A stretch of DNA of 10,697 bases from Fragilaria radians (GCA_900642245.1 CAAAJI010000059.1:149191-159887); one strand, 5' to 3'; numbered from the stretch's first letter, positions 1 to 8,289 are shown. Made by a program: numbers and translations. The notes: generated by a model from the sequence alone, not told the origin.

Positions 1-436
1 GAACATACAAAGGTGATGAAAGCAAAGAGGATGTCTCATGACCTTTAGACTTTATTGATTCCATCGATTTCCTTACTCTGTTGCAAGAGTCACGTTGGAT
101 GCATTCTTGACGCAAAGCGATTGAATCTTTTTGTTCCGATGGTAAAATAACGTAATGAAGTGACTTTGAAAATTCTTTTTCACTTTGAGTAAATGCTGTC
201 ATTTCCAAGTCTCTCTAAGACTCTATGGCGGTGGGGAAATTTTTGTTTTCGATAGAGTGCGAGTACCTAGTGTCGTAGACTATGAGATAGTGGAAATGAG
301 TTAGCGATGAAAAAGTACGATTATTCCGTTGAACAAATTTCAAAACCTCACTCGACGAACTGAAAGTGTGCGTCGACAGTGTTGAAAAAATGACATATGA
401 GAACACTTGTGACGTCGCTGGAGTGAAGTAAATTCG

Positions 437-457
437 TTTCCCTATGAATCAGGGAAA
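437..457. other. Perfect 7-bp hairpin
   Basis: TTTCCCT (437-443) and AGGGAAA (451-457) are exact reverse complements around a 7-base loop. A CG pair on each side (435-436 and 460-461) could extend the stem past a two-base bulge. Function is unknown. Confidence 0.4.
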
Positions 458-1330
458 AACGATGTGGATGACAATGACTCGATTTCTCTCGTATCCACTT
501 ATCGTTCGATAACGAGACCACTTCTATAGACGCTTGTGATAGAGACATGATCTGATCTGAAGGATGAGGGAATCAAACTCTACGATTTCACATATCACTT
601 ACCGATGTGTTTTTCTTTTATATTCCAAGAATTTAAAATCAAATTAACTTGTGATTGCAATTTGCTTCCACGTCAATATATATATGGATTCCAACAGCAC
701 TTCTAGTCGTTCAAAATTTTGGTAAGATTGGATTGTGGTGTAGCAAGGAACAAACTTTGATGGTTGTGTCCTTTCAATATGGCAATTGGACTAGCTGCAA
801 CAAGTCAGACCAGAGCGATATTGCCCAAGATGTCTTTGGAAGTTTCACGAATTGACTACATGTATGATGTCCGACTCAGCAATACTAGGCATTCGTGGCA
901 GCAGGTCGAGTATTCTCTATCTACTACATACAAGTGCGAAGTTCGGACGCTGAATGGGCATATGGAATCTGGAATTTGCTTCTTCCTTCCTTCATTCAAT
1001 AACACGGGAGAGTATGGGAGACGGCCTTCATCCTCCCCACACGTAAATTCTCGAAGACTATACCGCTAAAGTTCCGCTATTTTTATCCGTTGTGATTTAT
1101 TTTTCTTGTGACTTGAATACAAACAAATTTGTAATTGATCTACAAGCTATCATCGCTAAGGTGCGCAAATTCGCTAGCATACCAGGAATCCTGAATACGA
1201 CGTATCGAACAAAATTTGGAGTTTTGTTGTTCGACTCATGTCATACTTGCAGACTTCTATTTAACTACTCTGCCGTTTCTGTCTTGTGAAAAAGTAACGT
1301 AATCTTTAGCACCACCATCATTGGAAGTGT

Positions 1331-1339
1331 ATCTTACAG
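1331..1339 (+). other. Splice-acceptor-like site just before the large ORF
   Basis: The sequence ATCTTACAG ends 27 bases before the chosen ATG and resembles a 3' splice site. Candidate donors upstream are GTAAGA at 722 and GTAACG at 1294. If one is used, the leader of the large gene would carry a 5' UTR intron, or a short extra exon might exist. An exon beginning at ATG 684 and ending at the 722 donor would join this acceptor in the wrong phase and reach a TGA at once, so a non-coding leader intron is the only simple version. Confidence 0.25.
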
Positions 1340-1366
1340 GAATTGAGAAAGATATATAGCATTCAA

Positions 1367-4300
1367 ATGAATAACACTAGATTTGTCGGAACACTTCACA
1401 AATTGTGTGACAATGGTCCACACAAAAAGGGAGGATGGACTGATCTCATGACATACATTGAATTGCATTCAATTAGTGATCATCAGGCATGGATACCACC
1501 ATTTGAATCTCCGTTGGCTCCATATTCAGCACCGTCACCTCAATTGGAACGAGATTTATTAACCAGAGAGGGACCAAGAAAGGAGGAGACGCCTCTTCGG
1601 ATTGTTGGTAGGACAGCACCGTCACATATCATTGCTGCGTTATGTCATCTTTGTCCAAAGGCAGCACAGATACAAGATTCTCGTGGACGATTAGCCTTAC
1701 ATGTCGCCTGTCGTCGTCCCACGAAGGAACGGGATGATGAAAAGGCCATTCGAATATTAATGGATTGTTATCCCAATTCATTGTTACATCGTGATCAGGA
1801 TGGGAGGACACCCTTGCATTACTTATTATGGTATCATGCGGCAACTCGATCCACACGACTTGTCGAAGCCTTCTTTCTTCCCATGCCATCGACGGAGTTT
1901 GTCATGATGAGACAACCCAATGTCGAATTACCTCCGATACCTATGCCCAACGTCACATCCATACCACCAACGTGTGCGATCATTCCTGATTCTAGGTATG
2001 GATGTCTTCCACTTCATTATGCCGTCATGGAGGGTGCATCTCGTGATGTTGTCAAATTGTTATTACAAGCCTATCCGGGAAGTAAGACTGTTGCGGATAA
2101 GTTTGGCCGAGTCGCACTCAGTTGGTACCTAGGTGCTGGTCTTGTGAGTGTCACGGGGTCCAAGTCAACCAAGTCTTCTTCTGCTGCTTCGAAGTATGGA
2201 TTACAGGTTTATCAACAGCAACATGTCAGTGGAGAATCTCCCGATCCAAATGCTCCACCTCTTTATATGCAAAAACGTAGTACAACTATTATTGCTCTCC
2301 TTCTCAACTCAAAATCAGCACGGTCCATAGATTCGGAAGGACGATGTCCTCTTCATTGGGCTGCGTATTTGTTGGGGCAATTTCATTATTTCCATGGTCC
2401 TATTCCAAGTGATAATTGTGTCCATTTAAAAGTTGTCCAATCCTTATTGGACCATTATATGGATGCAACCGTCTTGCAAGATAATCGAGGTATGACACCA
2501 CTTCATCTCTTGTTTGATGCGGCTCTGTATCAACAGGATATTGCATGGCAACAGATAATACGGAATCATACAGTTCGTGATTCTGTCAACCTACAGGAAG
2601 GTGGTGGTGGATTTTCACCCCTGCCAGATATATTGGAGATGCTTCTAAAGCAATCGACAACTCCAGAGGAAGATCGTCCAAAAATGACAGCGGCACATTT
2701 TGAGGATCCTCAGGGACATTTGCCAATTCACTTGGCATTGATGGTTGCCACAACAAAGGATTGTTTATCTCTCTTAATTCAAGCACATCCAACGTCATTG
2801 TTACATACAACAGAAGAAGTTCAAACACCCATTCATTGTGCATTGTCGAATCCATTTTCGACTCCCTTACAGTCACGAGATTCTATCGATATCCTCTTAC
2901 AAGCATATGTAACGTCACGCCATGGAACGTTTGTCAATGGAAAAATTGCCCTCAAGATGGAAGATGCCAATGGTCAATTCCCCCTTCATTGTGCTTGTTT
3001 AAATCAAGCATGTTACCAGGTATTACAGCTTTTGGTGGATGCATTCCCTAAAATTGCCATCACTCCCAATGCTAATGGAGATTTACCTATCCACTGCCTG
3101 TTGGATGCTCGAAACCTATTTGAAGCGACCAATACGTCTGGCATGGTGGGATGGGGTGCCACCTTGGCGTCATCCATGGGCTGGATATCCGATTCGGAAA
3201 CTGCATTTCAGAAGCAGCAGCTGTCCGTACAACGAGAATGTATGAAATTATTTGTCCAGCCCATGCTGGTGCCTGGACCACAACAAAGTGAAGCTCTCCG
3301 TATCGGATCATCTGCACATGGCATGTTACCGCTTCATATTGTTGTAGCATTTGATGCTGTTGACTACAGGACTCTCTATCAAATGTTGGACTTGTACCCA
3401 GAATCTGCAGAGTTGGCCACGACAGCTGTTGGACACCGCTACACTGCATTGGACTTTCATGAAATGAGACAACATGATTCATCCGGAAGTGGTGACAGTT
3501 CGGGAAATCAAACCGATAGGGAAAATTGGTTGAATATACGCGAGCTTCTCTTTGCATTCGGGACAAATCATCCTCACCATCGTCAAAAGGAAGATCTTCT
3601 CGAACAATGTGTCAATGTCATCCGGGATGAAGCTATGGGCAAGGGAAGTACTCACATGACAGAATTTGTCGAGTGGATGAAATCGGCCTTGACCTCACCG
3701 GCATTGCAAATGAAGCAAACACTTAGTACAGTTGAAGCACCAGAGATTGATAGAGGATTCAAACCCAAGAAGGCTCGAAGTCAGGGGAAGTCTAATACAC
3801 CGTCGCATGGTTCTAAACCAATTCCTGTTATTCCTCAGATAAAACCAACTTTACAGAAATCAGGCAAAGACAAGCAGAAGAAAGAACGAAAGTCAATGTA
3901 TGATAATGATGAGTTTGATCATCGTTACTATGTTGATAAGAGTGATGGAGAAGACGAAGACGATGATTATTTAAGTGTCGACAGTACTCGCCGTGATGAA
4001 TTGTACGACAATCGCGATGATCCTCGATACCGAAATGATGAGTTTGATGAAGAAGATACTGTCTATTCAGATACAGGTGATGATACACGCACATTCGATG
4101 ATACTATTGACACTCGAACTTTGGATAGCAGATCTACACGAAGAAGTAAAAGAAGCCTTGAACAAACCGTAAATGATCAAAAACGACTTGAAAGCTTACA
4201 AGATGAAAGTCGTTTTGAAGGACAAAAGAAAGAAGAAGAAGCGGAAGACGAAGCTATTGAAGCACCATTCTTAAGTGACGTGGCTATGCGATTGTGGACT

Positions 4301-7204
4301 TTTTTCGTTCTCTACTACAATGCTCAGGACCCTCGTGACAATTACGCAGAGAAGGTTAAAATGGTGTTTCATAAGATGCCCTTCCCTACAATTCAAGAAC
4401 TTACTACACTTCGTCTTCCTCCCTATGCTCAGAAGTACTTCCCATCGAATTGTGATGATAACATTACATTCCTTCAGAAGTCTCTTGACATTGATGAGGG
4501 AAAGACCCTTGGAGATCTTGCTCACAATGCCTGCAAGGCTGTGATGCATCAAGCAACATTATTTGCTGGTCGATACGAATTTCCTGCGTCGGCACAAGAC
4601 AGTCTGGTCATGCAACGAAGTGATGATGGCATGACGATTCTAGTTCGTGCCACAGAGAATATAATCACTGTGGAACAAATCGTCCATCGTGAGGAGGAAC
4701 CTGGAAAGGCAGAATCTGAAATCTGGAATACAGGATCTGCACCACCACCTGTTAAGGACTCCCTCAACAGTGTATTTGATGTCAAAACACGAACCGTTTG
4801 CATGAAATTTATGCGATCTCAACAAGCGTATCTAAGGGAGGTACAGTGCCGTCGCGATTTGGGGATTCCAGTGGATGGATCTTCCGATGACACCAACTTT
4901 GTCGTTCCCCTCCTGAATCATTTCAATGCCTTCAATGAAAGTGATCGTGAGGATGATCAACGGTATCGCTTTGATCTTCAAGATGAACGATTCCGTTCGC
5001 TGGATTTGGGAGGTGGGGTGATATTGGATCCTTCCCTATTCCCGTATGCTGTGGTTCTTCCCTTTCGTGCTGATGAAGATCTCTTTACTTATTTCTTAAA
5101 TCAAGGTCGTCTCGAAAAGCGTGCGATTCGAGAAATCGGATTTAAAGTTGGTAAGGCTTTACAGGCCATCCATCTGAAGGGATTAATTCATGGTCGAGTG
5201 TCGCTTTCAAATATCCGACTAGTAACGCCAACAAAAGAGAATAGTGACAGCGAACCATATTGGGCTCTCACTGATCTGACAGGAGCTTGCAAACAAGCAA
5301 CCTCATTGATGGCCGGTATTCCGAGTACAGGAGCTGCCAACTTTGCAACAAGTCTCTTCCCTCCTGAGCTATTTGTGAAACTCAGTACTGCTGAGATAAA
5401 GATATATAAGGCATATTGGGAGGCTGTACAGTCAAGTTACAATGTAATAGTGGATCCTTTGGTAATTAATCCACACGTTCATCCTGTTACAGGTGAGACC
5501 TACGCCCTTCGTTGTCACTTTGAGCCAGATGAAACAAATGATGAGGTGACGCTACCTCAATTGCCATACAAGTTAGTGGCTGCGAGAGAACCCGTGGATA
5601 TTTGGTCGTATGGTAAAGTGATGTTTACTCTATGCTCAGCAGGACATCCATTGTTTGCCAATAATATCAAATCGGGTCAGCTACTTGCTTACGATCAAGT
5701 TGCCACATTCAGCCATCCACAGGCACGTGAGTCTATATACAAGTTTGTCGAGGATCCTCTTGCTCAAGACCTGTTGTTTCATTTATTGGGCACCTATGAA
5801 CAACGGGCATCTCTCACCATCGAGAATATTTTGAATCATCCCTTCTTTTGTCCAGAAGAAGACATGGGGGGATCCGCAAATAGCACAGCAACTTGGCATG
5901 AGAAGGCCATCGCTCAAGTGGTCTCGCATCGGAAGCAAGAATCAGCTGCTTATCTTCGCACACTGCAGGATCGTAACATAAAGCAATCTGAAGGGGAGTG
6001 GGTAACTCTCCGAAGCACCAACTTGCATTGTTGGGATCTCAAGTTTGCCATGCGTATGCATTTATCTCCATCATCCTTGCTACGTCATAACATCTTGGGA
6101 GCACCCGATATTCCATTGGGAATTGTGGTTCTACCGTATAAGTTGGCACGCAGTAAATCTGGAAAGCTTACACCCTCGACAAAAAGGGATGTGGAACGAG
6201 CAGAAAAGATGGGAATTCACTTGTTAGCGCTAGTTAGGTCATGTCAATTCGTTTCTCGTATGGAAAATGTTGTCGAAGACCCTCAGTATTTCGACAAAGT
6301 TTGGACAATAACTGATTTATTGAGGATCATGGATTTAACAGTGGAGGATAACATGGACGATTACAAGATCCAATTAACCCAGCTTGCAGGGACACATGTG
6401 GAGTTATTCCGTGAGGATCCATTGGCATTGGCTCGCCGTATCGTGCAGCAACGAATTGTTGAACTTCAACAATGCGTAGCCGACGAAAAGGCGAAGGCTT
6501 ACCTTTATCTCGTCGATGACTTTGCTGGGGTTCCGATATTGAGTGCTCCCTATCCCTGTGAAATTAAGGAAAAGAAGATGAAGGTGTTGCAACATACGTT
6601 GCCACTCATGTATATGAATGTTATTTACACATGCGCTGTCGCCGAAGGGATCTCTGGTTTAGTGAAATTAATTTTTGAAGCCGCCTACCCACATATTCCT
6701 CCCAGCTGGACTTTAGCTTCGAACGGACTAACGTTCTCATTGAACCAAAAATTCATGGAGCAGCAACTTGGAATTCTTAGGCTCTCCATTGCTGATCTCT
6801 TCAATAATAAAGGAAAGGTGCAACCTCTTGCAGATCTTCAATTCCTACAACAGTACCTTGAATTGCGTGATTCCAAGAATACTTACGCTAATTTGAGAAA
6901 GGTAACTATAAATGGTGATGCAGCGGCATTATGGACGACTGCAGTTCATGAAATTGAGGCATTGCTTCAAGAATCTGATATTCATCATGCATTTGAGTCT
7001 CAAAGCAAACTCGTCGAAACCATAAGTGAAAAAGCAAGAAGAATCGAAGAATTAGAGAAGGCATTGGAGTCCTCGGAATTTAAACGCAGACTCAATCTTA
7101 CAGATGTGGACGTAACAGCATCGGAAGATCATACAAAAGCAGAAACTATATTGGGAGATGTTGAGAAACCAGTAATAGAGAGTAATGATACTATCAATGA
7201 ATAA
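1367..7204 (+). CDS. Large ankyrin-repeat / pseudokinase multidomain protein (1945 aa, intronless)
   Basis: Probable signalling scaffold; substrate and partners are unknown. Seen in order: about twelve ankyrin-like repeats (residues 75-690) with G-x-x-P-L/I-H cores; a charged linker (795-965) with basic clusters at 834-842 and 922-929; a helical pre-kinase region from about 966; a kinase fold (about 1069-1494); a conserved-looking C-terminal region (YLYLVDD at 1712-1718); and a Glu/Lys/Arg-rich coiled coil (1877-1909). Kinase landmarks: Lys1147 (VAIK position), Glu1158 (helix C), HGRVSLSN at 1275-1282 in place of HRDxKxxN, DLTG at 1303-1306 in place of DFG, PPE at 1332-1334, DIWSYG at 1411-1416, and Arg1480. 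The catalytic Asp is Arg1277, so I infer a pseudokinase. I chose the first in-frame ATG (1367); the open frame continues upstream to a TAG at 1307-1309 with no other ATG. Position -3 is C, a weak initiation context. No signal peptide or clear membrane segment is seen. Confidence is high for the gene and moderate for domain limits. Confidence 0.95.
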   Translation: MNNTRFVGTLHKLCDNGPHKKGGWTDLMTYIELHSISDHQAWIPPFESPLAPYSAPSPQLERDLLTREGPRKEETPLRIVGRTAPSHIIAALCHLCPKAAQIQDSRGRLALHVACRRPTKERDDEKAIRILMDCYPNSLLHRDQDGRTPLHYLLWYHAATRSTRLVEAFFLPMPSTEFVMMRQPNVELPPIPMPNVTSIPPTCAIIPDSRYGCLPLHYAVMEGASRDVVKLLLQAYPGSKTVADKFGRVALSWYLGAGLVSVTGSKSTKSSSAASKYGLQVYQQQHVSGESPDPNAPPLYMQKRSTTIIALLLNSKSARSIDSEGRCPLHWAAYLLGQFHYFHGPIPSDNCVHLKVVQSLLDHYMDATVLQDNRGMTPLHLLFDAALYQQDIAWQQIIRNHTVRDSVNLQEGGGGFSPLPDILEMLLKQSTTPEEDRPKMTAAHFEDPQGHLPIHLALMVATTKDCLSLLIQAHPTSLLHTTEEVQTPIHCALSNPFSTPLQSRDSIDILLQAYVTSRHGTFVNGKIALKMEDANGQFPLHCACLNQACYQVLQLLVDAFPKIAITPNANGDLPIHCLLDARNLFEATNTSGMVGWGATLASSMGWISDSETAFQKQQLSVQRECMKLFVQPMLVPGPQQSEALRIGSSAHGMLPLHIVVAFDAVDYRTLYQMLDLYPESAELATTAVGHRYTALDFHEMRQHDSSGSGDSSGNQTDRENWLNIRELLFAFGTNHPHHRQKEDLLEQCVNVIRDEAMGKGSTHMTEFVEWMKSALTSPALQMKQTLSTVEAPEIDRGFKPKKARSQGKSNTPSHGSKPIPVIPQIKPTLQKSGKDKQKKERKSMYDNDEFDHRYYVDKSDGEDEDDDYLSVDSTRRDELYDNRDDPRYRNDEFDEEDTVYSDTGDDTRTFDDTIDTRTLDSRSTRRSKRSLEQTVNDQKRLESLQDESRFEGQKKEEEAEDEAIEAPFLSDVAMRLWTFFVLYYNAQDPRDNYAEKVKMVFHKMPFPTIQELTTLRLPPYAQKYFPSNCDDNITFLQKSLDIDEGKTLGDLAHNACKAVMHQATLFAGRYEFPASAQDSLVMQRSDDGMTILVRATENIITVEQIVHREEEPGKAESEIWNTGSAPPPVKDSLNSVFDVKTRTVCMKFMRSQQAYLREVQCRRDLGIPVDGSSDDTNFVVPLLNHFNAFNESDREDDQRYRFDLQDERFRSLDLGGGVILDPSLFPYAVVLPFRADEDLFTYFLNQGRLEKRAIREIGFKVGKALQAIHLKGLIHGRVSLSNIRLVTPTKENSDSEPYWALTDLTGACKQATSLMAGIPSTGAANFATSLFPPELFVKLSTAEIKIYKAYWEAVQSSYNVIVDPLVINPHVHPVTGETYALRCHFEPDETNDEVTLPQLPYKLVAAREPVDIWSYGKVMFTLCSAGHPLFANNIKSGQLLAYDQVATFSHPQARESIYKFVEDPLAQDLLFHLLGTYEQRASLTIENILNHPFFCPEEDMGGSANSTATWHEKAIAQVVSHRKQESAAYLRTLQDRNIKQSEGEWVTLRSTNLHCWDLKFAMRMHLSPSSLLRHNILGAPDIPLGIVVLPYKLARSKSGKLTPSTKRDVERAEKMGIHLLALVRSCQFVSRMENVVEDPQYFDKVWTITDLLRIMDLTVEDNMDDYKIQLTQLAGTHVELFREDPLALARRIVQQRIVELQQCVADEKAKAYLYLVDDFAGVPILSAPYPCEIKEKKMKVLQHTLPLMYMNVIYTCAVAEGISGLVKLIFEAAYPHIPPSWTLASNGLTFSLNQKFMEQQLGILRLSIADLFNNKGKVQPLADLQFLQQYLELRDSKNTYANLRKVTINGDAAALWTTAVHEIEALLQESDIHHAFESQSKLVETISEKARRIEELEKALESSEFKRRLNLTDVDVTASEDHTKAETILGDVEKPVIESNDTINE
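1589..3436 (+). other. Ankyrin-like repeat region of the large protein (residues about 75-690)
   Basis: Repeat cores of the form D-x-x-G-x-x-P-L/I-H are followed by helices ending in LL-x-x-YP-x-S/A. Core His residues are at 112, 151, 217, 330, 380, 455, 490, 541, 576 and 657. Two degenerate cores are TPLR (75-78) and VALSW (249-253). Several neighbours are 34-35 residues apart (78 to 112, 217 to 252, 455 to 490, 541 to 576), close to the 33-residue ankyrin unit. Other gaps are 39-81 residues, so loops are inserted between units. Ankyrin repeats normally bind proteins; the partner cannot be inferred. Confidence 0.85.
3749..4261 (+). other. Charged, low-complexity linker (residues about 795-965)
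   Basis: This stretch separates the ankyrin block from the kinase-like half. It opens with a basic, Pro/Ser-rich segment (KPKKAR at 799-804, KDKQKKERK at 834-842) and continues with an Asp/Glu/Tyr/Arg-rich tract. NDEFD occurs twice (847-851 and 890-894), each encoded by the same 15 bases (3905-3919 and 4034-4048). A second basic cluster, RSTRRSKR, lies at 922-929, followed by a Glu/Lys-rich segment. It is probably disordered. The basic clusters could be nuclear localisation signals or simply charged linker; the sequence alone does not decide. Confidence 0.75.
4571..5848 (+). other. Kinase-fold domain, probable pseudokinase (residues about 1069-1494)
   Basis: Subdomain landmarks occur in the right order. 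CMKFM contains Lys1147 and REVQCRR contains Glu1158, the likely salt-bridge pair. A hinge-like VVLPF lies at 1229-1233. The catalytic loop is HGRVSLSN (1275-1282): the HRD Asp is Arg1277 and the following Lys is Ser1279, but Asn1282 is kept. Asp1303 of the DFG position is kept (DLTG). PPE at 1332-1334 and DIWSYG at 1411-1416 are about 77 residues apart, against roughly a dozen in ordinary kinases, so about 60 residues are inserted there. The domain closes with Arg1480 and LNHPFF (1489-1494). No clear glycine-rich loop is seen. Confidence 0.85.
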
Positions 7205-7210
7205 TAATAA
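7202..7210 (+). other. Triple in-frame stop (TAA TAA TAA) with overlapping AATAAA
   Basis: The large ORF ends with three consecutive in-frame TAA codons, which guards against readthrough. AATAAA occurs at 7206-7211, overlapping the last stops. It is probably too close to the stop to be the working polyadenylation signal. Further AATAAA copies lie near 7667 and 7701. Confidence 0.7.
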
Positions 7211-7473
7211 AGGATATATGATTAATTGAGATTTCTAATTCATTTCGTAGTACTTGTTTATGTATTGGAAGATCATGAATTGAGGTACCAGAATTAGAGA
7301 GTTATGAAAAACTGTTACGAATTATTGTTATGCACCTTTAGAGATTTTCTTTTTTTTATCGGGATGTCCCTGTGCAGTTTCACTTATTATGGCAATGTTA
7401 TTTTCAAAGCAGTTTTTTTCTAAGTTCAAGATTGGTAATATGAGCAGCCCCATCCATCATTGCCTCCTTGAGT

Positions 7474-7513
7474 CATCATCCTATTGGACTCTTTAAGTGG
7501 CAAATAGGTGATG
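7474..7513. other. Imperfect 11-bp hairpin in the 3' flank of the large gene
   Basis: CATCA (7474-7478) plus CCTATT (7480-7485) pair with AATAGGTGATG (7503-7513), with one bulged T at 7479 and a 17-base loop. It lies about 270 bases past the stop, so it could be in the 3' UTR or at the transcript end. Function is unknown. Confidence 0.4.
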
Positions 7514-7531
7514 TTTCTGATGTTGCACACA

Positions 7532-7553
7532 AGAAGCCCACATTCGGGTTTCT
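7532..7553. other. 8-bp hairpin with T-rich tail in the 3' flank
   Basis: AGAAGCCC (7532-7539) pairs with GGGTTTCT (7546-7553), with one G-T wobble and a 6-base loop. A T-rich stretch follows. It lies 18 bases after the previous hairpin. The stem and loop lengths do not match the 6-bp, 4-base histone mRNA stem-loop. Confidence 0.4.
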
Positions 7554-8103
7554 AATTTATTCTTTATTTCTTGTTTGTTCATTTTTCGTAGGTCAATTTA
7601 TTGTCAAATAATTAGTACTTTAGTTTAACTTTTTTGGAAGGATCCCCATATAGCAAGCGCACTCGTAATAAACAATAATTGAATTTTCATTTCCAGAAAC
7701 AATAAATTAGGTTCAAGGATATAATTTCTGAAATTTCGTGTCTTTGACAATGTTAAGATATGGGGGTTTTGAAAAATTGAAACCACAGAAAATGGTTGTC
7801 ATGTTATAGAAAGACAGACAGACAATGGAAAGTGCAAGTTATAAGTGTTAAAATCAAACGGAAAGCATTGCATCATGACCACGAAATCTATTGTCATAAC
7901 ATTTCCCAAAGTAACGGTAACAACAGAAAAAAATCGATAAAGTATGGAAAACTAATTAATACCAAATGAGTTTTCATTGTCTTTAAGAAAAATCTTAATT
8001 TCATGTAAATCCATAATTATGAATTACCTTAGATGTACACGTGTGATGAGGATCCTACTCCCACTTATACAAGTAATGGCAAGTTTGTGTTGGCGTTGAA
8101 GCA

Positions 8104-8139
8104 AACACTTAGTGTTCCCGCTTAATTGAACGGAGCGGG
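8104..8139. other. Two abutting hairpins, one GC-rich
   Basis: AACACT and AGTGTT (8104-8116) form a palindrome around a single T. Directly next to it, CCCGCT (8117-8122) and AGCGGG (8134-8139) form a perfect 6-bp stem with an 11-base loop. A GC-rich stem stands out against the AT-rich surroundings. It could be part of an unrecognised structured RNA, a protein-binding site, or chance. Confidence 0.4.
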
Positions 8140-8211
8140 CAAGAAACTCAAGCTTAACCTCATAAAGCATGACATCGTTGATCCCAGAAACTTCTAAGAT
8201 TAACAGTAGCA

Positions 8212-8289
8212 AATCAGAGATAATCCTTCTATCCTAGAATGATCCCTTAAAACTCAGCGTTTTTGTCTAGAATGTCTAATCAGAGATAA
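8212..8289 (+). repeat. Short direct repeats flanking a 78-base stretch
   Basis: The 12-mer AATCAGAGATAA occurs at 8212-8223 and 8278-8289. Between them, CTAGAATG occurs at 8234-8241 and 8267-8274. A 7-mer TGATCCC also recurs at 8179-8185 and 8240-8246. This may be a decayed local duplication; it is too short to assign to an element. Confidence 0.3.

Larger units (their letters stand above)
1..1366. other. Upstream non-coding or uncharacterised region
   Basis: I see no recognisable gene. All frames are broken. The best ATG-started ORFs are 779-1069 (plus strand, 96 aa) and 348-548 (minus strand, 66 aa), neither with recognisable motifs. The region should contain the promoter and 5' UTR of the large gene, but no TATA box or transcription start can be fixed. 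An alternating AT run lies at 676-685, a perfect hairpin at 437-457, and a splice-acceptor-like site ends at 1339. No tRNA-like arms were found. Confidence 0.6.

Noticed and set aside
1..48. Possible C-terminal end of a gene entering from the left
   Set aside because: Two plus-strand frames are open from base 1 for only 12-15 codons before a stop. That is too short to tell coding from chance.
108..417. TGACGC (108-113) and TGACGTCG (410-417), similar to diatom CO2-responsive bZIP sites
   Set aside because: Six-to-eight-base matches are expected by chance, they lie about 1 kb from the large gene's start, and nothing links that gene to carbon acquisition.
487..517. Nested inverted repeats (TCTCGT/ACGAGA around TTATCG/CGATAA)
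   Set aside because: The outer and inner stems compete for base 512 and cannot both form fully. No further support was seen.
215..548. Two overlapping minus-strand ORFs (215-406 and 348-548)
   Set aside because: They are short, in different frames and without recognisable motifs. The overlap and the lack of clear splice sites argue against one gene.
1343..1366. TTG at 1343 as start of the large protein
   Set aside because: A TTG start is a bacterial convention and this is a eukaryotic gene. The first in-frame ATG is at 1367 and the N-terminus from there looks complete.
8024..8212. Minus-strand ORF of 62 codons
   Set aside because: It starts at TTG, has no ATG near its beginning, and shows no family resemblance in AT-rich intergenic DNA.
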